Under the pieces are notes generated by a model. It made no database searches. It was not told the origin of the DNA and saw only the letters and a program-made list of their open reading frames with translations. Shown here piece by piece: positions 5,233 to 10,755 of a stretch of 10,755 nt of DNA. Numbering within the stretch: the first letter of the stretch is position 1; each line of letters begins with the position of its first letter. The DNA is from UMGS1002 sp050946195 (lineage in GTDB: Bacteria > Bacillota > Clostridia > Oscillospirales > CAG-272): assembly GCA_050946195.1 (NCBI GenBank), contig JBMNUI010000056.1:1-10755 (forward strand), read 5' to 3'. The position numbers and the translations under genes are program-made.

Positions 5233-7190
5233 ATTCGGATTCAAGGAAAAATCCGGCGGGAACAATTGCCGACCGGAGTCTGTTTGTCAACGCCTTCAGA
5301 AAAGCCGCCCTATGGCTTTACCGGAGTATTGGCGGCGGCTTTTTCGGCACGCTCCTCACTTCCTACAGCAAAGAAGAAGAACTGTTTACCCGCAGCCTCT
5401 CGGGTTTCGGCACCCGGCGGGTGCGCGGCAGGGAGACCTTTTACAAGAAAGTGCGCCGGCGGGTGGCAGGCAGCTTTGAGGACAGCCTGTTGCTCTCCGG
5501 CCTCGGTACCGGCTCGGATTATATGCTGGGCTGCAGCCTGCGGGTCTATGGTGCCTTCAGCATAATATTCGGTATATATGCCATGCTGATGTATATAATT
5601 CAGTTTTACGCCCTCCATATGCAGGTCGATTTCGGCAGGTTTGTAGCCGGCGCCATGATAGTAGCGCTTTCGGTGCCGATGCTGGCGAGCAAAAAGACGC
5701 TTGCCGAATGCATACAGGGCAGCCGCGTTGCAAGATATCTGCTCATTGATGCACTAAAAATCCCCGAGGCGAAATTTGCGCAGAAGCTGTGGGTCGGAAA
5801 TGCGAAATACAGTGCGGCGGTCATTTTGGGCATGGTTTTCGGGTTTATGACCTATTTTGTAAGCCCGGTCGCCATTCTGATGGCCTTTGCCCTGATAATC
5901 GTCTGCTGGGTGATTTTCTACCAGCCCGAGGCGGGTATTCTCGGGCTGATTATTGTTGCTCCGCTGCTGTCTGTCACAAATCATCCGACATATCTGATTG
6001 CCCTCGGTGTTCTGATAACTACGATAAGTTATCTTATCAAATACCTGCGCGGCAAGCGGACAATGCGCTTCGGCCTGCTTGGCTGGTTTATCGCACTGTT
6101 TGCAATAAACCAGTTCCTCGGCGGGGTGGTATCCGTAGGCGGCGCCGGCTCATTTGCCTCGGCCGCCATGTATGCGGTCCTTCTCTTGGGGTATTTTCTG
6201 GTTGTCAACTTAATCCGCACCCGCGAGAACTGCCGGCATGCTATGACCGCCCTTGCAATAACCCTTGTGGTGGTGTCGGTTTTCGGCGTGGCTCAGTACA
6301 TCCTCGGCCGCGTCGGGTCGGCTTCATCCTGGCTTGACAGCGAGATGTTTTCATACATCCCCGGGCGGGTCACCGCCTTCTTCGACAACCCGAACATGCT
6401 CGGAAGCTACATGGTCTTGGTTTTTCCGCTGCTGATTGCCCTGGCTATGTACACCCGGGGCATAAAGAAGCGATTTCTTGCATTTTTGTCGGTGATAATC
6501 TCGCTTTTCTGCCTTGCCTGGACCTGGTCGCGCGGGGCGTGGCTCGGGTTCATAGTAGGCACCACGCTATTCTTCCTCATATTCAGCTATAAAACTTTAG
6601 CTGTGCTGCTCGGCATCGGACTTACCGCCCCGCTGCTCGGGTATGTGCTGCCCGAAGGTATTGTCGGGCGGTTTATGAGCATCGGAAACCTTGCCGACTC
6701 TTCAACCTTTTACCGCGTACTGACCTGGAGGGGAGTGCTTGGGATGCTGCGAGAGGCTTGGGTCGGGGGCATCGGGGTGGGGCAGGCCGCCTTTGAACAG
6801 CTGTACCCCGCCTTTGCATATGCCGGAACCGAACTTGTCCCGCATGCTCACAATCTTGCAATGCAGGTACTTATCGAAACCGGAATTTCAGGTTTGGTGA
6901 TACTTGCAATCATTATCCTGTTGTTCGTGCAGAACTGTTTTGAGTTCATATTGCGTTCGGCTTCGCCGGGAGAAGATAAGATGATTGTCGCTGCCGGGCT
7001 TTGCGGGATTATTTCGATTCTGGTCATGGGGCTGTTTGATCACATCTGGTACAACTTCCGGGTGTTCTTCCTTTTCTGGGTGGTCATGGCGCTCACCATG
7101 TCATTCATAACCTCGTCCCGCAATGAAAACGAGGCGGTTTACGACAAGCTCAGCCCCGACTCGGCCGACATCAGCTTGTATATCGGATAA
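5229..7190 (+). CDS. O-antigen ligase (Wzy_C/WaaL-like) family polytopic membrane protein
   Basis: A 653-residue protein (from TTG) with many hydrophobic segments. A hydrophilic N-terminal region of about 105 residues precedes the first helices (about 107-128, 137-153), with further segments through 195-265, 281-326, 339-359, 390-407, 416-470, 552-568, 586-602 and 611-628. The second half shows Wzy_C landmarks: GRVTAFFDNPNMLGSYM (379-395), the TWSRGAWLGF motif (432-441) with Arg435, and the large extracytoplasmic loop ending in HAHNLAMQVLIETGISGL (539-556), where His539/His541 match the conserved His region of WaaL/Wzy ligases. Such enzymes move polyprenyl-linked glycans onto lipid, wall or protein acceptors outside the cell. 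The substrate here is unknown. It is coupled to trmD upstream and followed after 36 bases by the first of two DUF4330-like genes. Confidence 0.85.
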   Translation: MNSDSRKNPAGTIADRSLFVNAFRKAALWLYRSIGGGFFGTLLTSYSKEEELFTRSLSGFGTRRVRGRETFYKKVRRRVAGSFEDSLLLSGLGTGSDYMLGCSLRVYGAFSIIFGIYAMLMYIIQFYALHMQVDFGRFVAGAMIVALSVPMLASKKTLAECIQGSRVARYLLIDALKIPEAKFAQKLWVGNAKYSAAVILGMVFGFMTYFVSPVAILMAFALIIVCWVIFYQPEAGILGLIIVAPLLSVTNHPTYLIALGVLITTISYLIKYLRGKRTMRFGLLGWFIALFAINQFLGGVVSVGGAGSFASAAMYAVLLLGYFLVVNLIRTRENCRHAMTALAITLVVVSVFGVAQYILGRVGSASSWLDSEMFSYIPGRVTAFFDNPNMLGSYMVLVFPLLIALAMYTRGIKKRFLAFLSVIISLFCLAWTWSRGAWLGFIVGTTLFFLIFSYKTLAVLLGIGLTAPLLGYVLPEGIVGRFMSIGNLADSSTFYRVLTWRGVLGMLREAWVGGIGVGQAAFEQLYPAFAYAGTELVPHAHNLAMQVLIETGISGLVILAIIILLFVQNCFEFILRSASPGEDKMIVAAGLCGIISILVMGLFDHIWYNFRVFFLFWVVMALTMSFITSSRNENEAVYDKLSPDSADISLYIG

Positions 7191-7201
7191 GATTCAGAAT
7201 T

Positions 7202-7215
7202 GCCGCCTAGGCGGC
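7202..7215. repeat. Perfect 14-bp palindrome between ligase and DUF4330 gene
   Basis: GCCGCCTAGGCGGC lies 11 bases after the ligase stop and directly before the GGGAGG ribosome site of the next gene. It could form a 5-bp stem with a CTAG loop or bind a dimeric protein. It is too short to be a convincing terminator. Confidence 0.4.
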
Positions 7216-7226
7216 GGGAGGTAAGC

Positions 7227-7793
7227 ATGGGACACACAATCAGCGATGAGCGGCGCCGAAAAACCGAGGAAGACAAGCCGCTGCGCCGCAGAATCAATGC
7301 TCTTGACATTATTTTCATTATCGTCATACTCTTGGCGGCGCTTTTTGTCGCTTCGTTCTTCACGCCGCTGAACATTTTCGGCTCAAAGAGCGAACAGAGG
7401 ACAATTTCCTATACCGTGGAAATCGAGGGCATCGAAGCAGGCCTTGCCGATTCGGTCAGAGGTGGTGACCTGGTCTTCGATTCGGTCAGCAAGAGCGCCA
7501 TCGGGGTTGTGACGGCGGTTAAGAAGTCCGACATGGTAAAATATGTGTACAACCCCGAGCTCGGGGTGCTTGAGGCGGTGGTCTACCCGCAGGACAACGA
7601 CCAGAACACCCCAAAGACACTGATAATCACCATACAGGCAACCGCCGATTACCGCGCCGGCAGCGGCTACAGGGTCAAGGGCAGCAGGATTTCGGTGGGC
7701 TCGCCGGTGACGCTCTGCTTTCCGGGTTTTACCGGCACCGGGAATTGTGTTGTGGTTTATGTTGTAGACGGCGCAGAGGAGGCGGGAAGATGA
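7227..7793 (+). CDS. DUF4330-like single-pass membrane protein, first of a pair
   Basis: A 188-residue protein of unknown function. A charged N-terminus rich in Arg/Lys/Glu (1-22) is followed by one membrane segment (about 25-47, ALDIIFIIVILLAALFV) and an extracytoplasmic beta-rich domain. The domain has strands ISYTVEIEGIE (60-70) and DLVFDSVSKSAIGVVTAV (81-98), then LIITIQATADY (132-142) and GYRVKGSRISVGSPVTL (147-163). The pattern of a helix, a (V/I)EIEG strand, a GD(L/V)VFDS motif and an ISVG segment near the end fits DUF4330. The ATG at 7227 has GGGAGG (7216-7221) 5 bases upstream; an in-frame TTG at 7200 is less likely. It overlaps the next gene by ATGA. Its position after the ligase suggests a partner or scaffold in the same surface-glycan process, an inference only. 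Confidence 0.7.
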   Translation: MGHTISDERRRKTEEDKPLRRRINALDIIFIIVILLAALFVASFFTPLNIFGSKSEQRTISYTVEIEGIEAGLADSVRGGDLVFDSVSKSAIGVVTAVKKSDMVKYVYNPELGVLEAVVYPQDNDQNTPKTLIITIQATADYRAGSGYRVKGSRISVGSPVTLCFPGFTGTGNCVVVYVVDGAEEAGR

Positions 7794-8344
7794 ACGGCGA
7801 GGGCAAAAAGGGATCAAAAAGCAGGGTAAGTTTCACTATCCTTGACGCGATAATAATCCTTGTCGTGCTATTATGCATTGCGGGGATCGTCTTCAGATAC
7901 ACCCTGATGGACCGCCTCGGTTTCAGGGAGGAGCTGGCCGATTTTCAGGTTACCTTCCGGATAGAGGGGGTCAGCTACACACTGCCGGAATTCCTCAAAG
8001 AAGGCGACAGGCTGTATTTTGACGACGGGACCGGGGCAGGAGACCTGCTCGGGGTCGCAAAGTTCTCGAGTTATACCAAGCAAACTGCAGGGAGCGAGAC
8101 CCTGATTTTAAGGCCGGCCGCAAGGTATATAACCGACAGCAGCGGCATGCCGGTGTATGCCACATATCCCGAATACACTCTGGTCGACGCCGACGGGGCA
8201 TTTGTCTGCCGGGGGACATACAGCAGCGACGGTTACTTTCTGCTGGGCGGCGGGAAATATCTCGCACCAGGGCAGAAAATCACGCTTTACACCGACATAG
8301 TAACCCTTCACATGACGATAACCGGCATCTCCCCCGCGCCGTAA
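7790..8344 (+). CDS. DUF4330-like single-pass membrane protein, second of a pair
   Basis: A 184-residue protein with the same plan as its neighbour: a short basic N-terminus, one membrane segment (about 17-37, ILDAIIILVVLLCIAGIVF) and an extracytoplasmic beta-rich domain. Matching blocks are FQVTFRIEGV (52-61) for ISYTVEIEGI, EGDRLYFDDGTGAGDLLGVA (71-90) for the GDLVFDS region, and YFLLGGGKYLAPGQKITLY (149-167) for YRVKGSRISVGSPVTL. It therefore looks like a diverged paralogue from an old tandem duplication, with an extra insertion around 105-140. The ATG at 7790 overlaps the preceding TGA (ATGA), with AGGAGG (7777-7782) 7 bases upstream, so translation is coupled. No clear intrinsic terminator follows; the next gene has its own promoter about 80 bases downstream. 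The exact function is unknown. Confidence 0.6.
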   Translation: MNGEGKKGSKSRVSFTILDAIIILVVLLCIAGIVFRYTLMDRLGFREELADFQVTFRIEGVSYTLPEFLKEGDRLYFDDGTGAGDLLGVAKFSSYTKQTAGSETLILRPAARYITDSSGMPVYATYPEYTLVDADGAFVCRGTYSSDGYFLLGGGKYLAPGQKITLYTDIVTLHMTITGISPAP

Positions 8345-8425
8345 TTGGCCGCAATATGTGTGAATTGCCCCATTACATTTACTGCAATATGAGAAAATTC
8401 ATTAAAAAATACAAATAAATTGCTA

Positions 8426-8454
8426 TTGATTTTAGCCCCTCGTTTTGCTATACT
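8426..8454 (+). promoter_or_regulatory. Sigma-A promoter of the HPr gene
   Basis: TTGATT (8426-8431), a 17-base spacer and TATACT (8449-8454), within an AT-rich intergenic region. The expected start near 8461 gives a leader of about 37 bases carrying AGGAG (8486-8490). No catabolite-response element is evident. Confidence 0.75.
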
Positions 8455-8497
8455 AATTCTAACCGACACGCATGTTGTGAATAATAGGAGTATAAAC

Positions 8498-8761
8498 ATG
8501 GTATCACGCGATGTAACAATCACCAACGACATCGGCCTTCATGCAAGACCGGCGACCTTTTTTGTTCAGAAGGCCAACAGTTATCGTTCGGTGATTAAGG
8601 TGGAAAAAGACGACCGCACAGTCAGCGCCAAAAGTCTGCTCGGCGTGTTATCTCTTGGGATTGCCAAGGGTATGACCATAACTTTGCGTGCCGAAGGGCC
8701 GGATGAGGAAGAGGCAATTGAAGGTCTTGCCGCGCTCATCAACAGCGGCTTTACCGAATAA
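8498..8761 (+). CDS. ptsH: HPr family phosphocarrier protein
   Basis: An 87-residue cytosolic phosphocarrier of the sugar phosphotransferase system. The active-site motif GLHARPA puts the PEP/enzyme I phosphorylation site at His15. The regulatory motif AKSLLGVLSLG puts Ser46 at the HPr kinase (HprK) site used in Gram-positive carbon catabolite control. Both sites are intact, so this is a working HPr rather than a Crh-type protein, which lacks His15. Length and motif spacing match the family exactly. AGGAG lies 7 bases upstream of the ATG. The gene stands alone between its own promoter and a terminator, not in a ptsH-ptsI operon. It is followed by uvrC, as in clostridial uvrC-hprK neighbourhoods. 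Confidence 0.95.
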   Translation: MVSRDVTITNDIGLHARPATFFVQKANSYRSVIKVEKDDRTVSAKSLLGVLSLGIAKGMTITLRAEGPDEEEAIEGLAALINSGFTE

Positions 8762-8781
8762 CCGTACACATATAGCAAAGA

Positions 8782-8809
8782 GGCGGGAGCGGCATACTCC
8801 CGCCGTTTT
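8782..8809 (+). terminator. Intrinsic terminator of the HPr gene
   Basis: GGCGGGAG (8782-8789) pairs perfectly with CTCCCGCC (8797-8804) around a 7-base loop, followed by GTTTT. It starts 21 bases after the HPr stop and separates HPr from uvrC. Confidence 0.85.
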
Positions 8810-8918
8810 AAATAGTTGCGGGCAGAGATAAATTCGTCGGCGTTGTGATAACCTGACTTTGAACTATGCCCAACAAAAAATAGTGTCCATTCAATTTATA
8901 CCGAGTATCGGAGAAAAG

Positions 8919-10748
8919 ATGAGAGACCAGAAGAGAACCGAATATCTGCTCGACAAGGCAAACTCGCTGCCGGCCTGTCCCGGTATCTATATCATGCGCG
9001 ACAAGGGCGGCCGTGTCATATACGTCGGCAAGTCGCGCAAGCTGAAGAACCGGGTCTCTCAGTATTTTCAGGCCGGCGAGAAGGACCCCAAAACCGAGCG
9101 GATGGCCTCTCTTGTATGGGACTTCGAGGTCGTCATCTGCAGCAACGAGATTGAGGCGCTCATGCTTGAGAATTCCTTTATAAAGCAGTATGCGCCGAAA
9201 TACAACATCAAGCTCAAGGACGCGAAGTCCTACCCGTATATAAAGATTACAAGCGGCGAGTACCCCCGGCTGGTCTGCACCCGCCGGCGCGAGGACGACG
9301 GGGCAAAATACTACGGCCCCTATTCCTCGACCTCAACGGTTTATTCTGTTATCGGGGCGGTGAACAAGGCGTTGCGCTTGCCCTCCTGCTCGCGCAATTT
9401 CCCGCGGGACATCGGCCGGGGGCGCCCCTGTATATATTACCAGATGGGGCGCTGCTGCGGCGTCTGCACCGGCAAGGTCAGCCGTGAAGAATATGACGGG
9501 CTGATAAGGAACGCCGCACATATACTCAGCGGCAACACTCAGGCGGTAAAGCGCGAGCTGGCCGAGCGGATGAAGGTATGCGCCGAGGAGGAGAGGTTTG
9601 AGGAGGCGGCGCGCTGCCGCGACATCATTACCGCGCTCGACCGGCTGCGCGAGAAGCAGAAGGTGGTTTTTGCGCCGGGCGAGGAGGCCGACGTCTTCGC
9701 CCTGTACGACGGCGGCGACTGCGCGGCGGTCTCGGTTCTCTCGGTGCGTGACGGCGTGCTGAGCGACAAGAGCGGCTACCCCTTCGGGGCGGGCGAGATT
9801 GCCGACGCCGAGTCGATGTCGGCTTTCATCTGCGGCTACTACCGCGCGCGGGATTTTGTCCCCTCGCGGGTACTGCTCTCCTTCCCGCTCGACGAGGAGG
9901 CAAATGCAGCGCTCACGGCCTGTCTGTCGGAAATTGCCGGCAGGAGTATTTCGGTCACAACACCACAGCGCGGCGAGGCGAAGGGGCTCTGCGAGCTGGC
10001 GCTTGCAAATGCCGCCGAGGTTGTCCGGGAATACCGGGAGTCGGTCCGGAAGGACGAGAGCATTCTATTGCGCCTGGCAGAAATTCTCGGGCTTGAGACA
10101 TATCCCGCGCGAATTGAGGCATATGACGTTTCAAATATCGGGGGCGAGCACATGCGCTGCGGCATGATTGTCGTTGCCGACGGGAAATTCAAAAAGGGGG
10201 ACTACCGCAGCTTTGCAATCCGCGGCGTTGCCGAAACCGACGACTACGCCGCAATGAGCGAGGCGATATCCCGCAGACTTGCGCGGCTTGGCGAGAGTAC
10301 CGGTTCTTTCTCGGAGCTTCCCGACCTGATACTGCTCGACGGCGGGCGGGGTCATGTCTCGACCATACGCCGGCTGCTTGAAGAAAAGGGGCTTGAAATT
10401 CCGGTTTTCGGAATGGTCAAGGACGAGCACCACAAAACCCGCGCGCTCTGCACCGACACCGGCGAGATAAACATCGCAAAGGAGCGGCAGGTGTTCATGC
10501 TTATATACCGGATTCAGGAGGAGGTACACCGCTTCACCTCGGCAAAGACCGCAAAGGCCAAGCGAAAGACCCTGAAAAAATCCTTGCTGACAGAAATTCC
10601 GGGTATCGGGGAGAAAAAAGCAAAGCTTCTGCTCGAGCATTTCGGTGGGCTGGCGGCAATAAAAAAGGCCGGGGAGAGCGACATTGCGGCGGTGAAGGGA
10701 ATATCGAAACGCGACGCCGAGGCGGTGTATAATTACTTCCATAAGTAA
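8919..10748 (+). CDS. uvrC: Excinuclease ABC subunit C (UvrC)
   Basis: A complete 609-residue nuclease of nucleotide excision repair that makes both incisions around a lesion handed over by UvrAB. The GIY-YIG domain (about 17-98) has PGIYIM, VIYVGKS with Tyr35, Arg45 and Glu84 in EALMLE as likely catalytic residues. A Cys set, Cys157, Cys171, Cys179 and Cys183, has the spacing of the UvrC 4Fe-4S ligands. A UVR (UvrB-binding) segment lies at about 206-241. The RNase H-like 5' nuclease domain (about 250-540) has Asp403 in AYDVSN, Asp474 in ILLDGGRGH and the histidines of VKDEHHKTR. Tandem helix-hairpin-helix motifs close the protein (PGIGEKKAKLLL, VKGISKRDA). The ATG at 8919 follows GGAGA (8910-8914); an in-frame TTG at 8859 would add 20 unrelated residues. 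I see no strong promoter in the 110 bases upstream. Confidence 0.97.
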   Translation: MRDQKRTEYLLDKANSLPACPGIYIMRDKGGRVIYVGKSRKLKNRVSQYFQAGEKDPKTERMASLVWDFEVVICSNEIEALMLENSFIKQYAPKYNIKLKDAKSYPYIKITSGEYPRLVCTRRREDDGAKYYGPYSSTSTVYSVIGAVNKALRLPSCSRNFPRDIGRGRPCIYYQMGRCCGVCTGKVSREEYDGLIRNAAHILSGNTQAVKRELAERMKVCAEEERFEEAARCRDIITALDRLREKQKVVFAPGEEADVFALYDGGDCAAVSVLSVRDGVLSDKSGYPFGAGEIADAESMSAFICGYYRARDFVPSRVLLSFPLDEEANAALTACLSEIAGRSISVTTPQRGEAKGLCELALANAAEVVREYRESVRKDESILLRLAEILGLETYPARIEAYDVSNIGGEHMRCGMIVVADGKFKKGDYRSFAIRGVAETDDYAAMSEAISRRLARLGESTGSFSELPDLILLDGGRGHVSTIRRLLEEKGLEIPVFGMVKDEHHKTRALCTDTGEINIAKERQVFMLIYRIQEEVHRFTSAKTAKAKRKTLKKSLLTEIPGIGEKKAKLLLEHFGGLAAIKKAGESDIAAVKGISKRDAEAVYNYFHK

Positions 10749-10755
10749 TTTTTGA

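Noticed and set aside
8351..8391. Two direct copies of GCAATATG (8351-8358 and 8384-8391) upstream of the HPr promoter
   Set aside because: Two 8-base words in an AT-rich intergenic region are not enough to claim an operator.
8859..8918. N-terminal extension of uvrC from an upstream TTG
   Set aside because: The extra 20 residues do not resemble UvrC, and the ATG at 8919 has a GGAGA site and starts at the usual distance from the GIY-YIG domain.
8840..8918. Possible uvrC promoter (TTGAAC with an AT-rich stretch downstream)
   Set aside because: No -10 box at acceptable spacing is near consensus, so I do not call it.
10131..10742. A 203-codon minus-strand frame inside uvrC
   Set aside because: It is antisense to the conserved nuclease and HhH region of uvrC, shows no recognised domain and is explained by the high GC content.

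Overview
The window looks like chromosomal DNA from a GC-rich, low-lysine-bias Firmicute of the class Clostridia, probably near the Oscillospiraceae/Ruminococcaceae. This is an inference from gene content. The signs are a class B sortase, a YajC gene followed by a TIGR04086 (YrzE-like) membrane gene, an HPr with both His15 and Ser46, DUF4330-type proteins, strong GGAGG ribosome binding sites and several sigma-A promoters of the TTGACA/17/TATAAT type. I see no phage, plasmid, CRISPR, rRNA or tRNA gene. The content is mostly core housekeeping and cell-envelope genes, with one small cassette-like stretch bounded by repeats.

Left part (1-2072, + strand): the C-terminal end of a sensor histidine kinase, a class B sortase with a Thr/Pro-rich linker, and a family 2 glycosyltransferase of the dolichyl-phosphate-sugar-synthase type. 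They run in one direction with short gaps and look like a cell-surface set under two-component control.

Middle part (2073-3751, - strand genes): a small ABM-fold (LsrG/YgiN-like) monooxygenase-type gene with a consensus promoter sits between two oppositely oriented copies of a dispersed, hairpin-rich repeat of about 130 bp. To its right, yajC and a four-helix TIGR04086 membrane gene form an operon. The ribosome binding site and start codon of the second gene lie inside a perfect 17-bp stem formed with the sequence just after the yajC stop.

Right part (3752-10755, + strand): a promoter divergent from yajC drives rimM and trmD (ribosome maturation and tRNA m1G37 methylation). These run directly into an O-antigen-ligase-family polytopic membrane protein and two adjacent single-pass DUF4330-like proteins, linked by stop/start overlaps or very short gaps. 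The usual partners rpsP and rplS are not beside rimM-trmD here. A separate HPr gene with its own promoter and intrinsic terminator follows, then complete uvrC, which ends 7 bases before the window does.

The most interesting items are the sequestered translation start of the TIGR04086 gene, the inverted pair of repeats around the ABM gene (with a hairpin loop that is flipped between copies), and the coupling of a ligase plus twin DUF4330 proteins to rimM-trmD.
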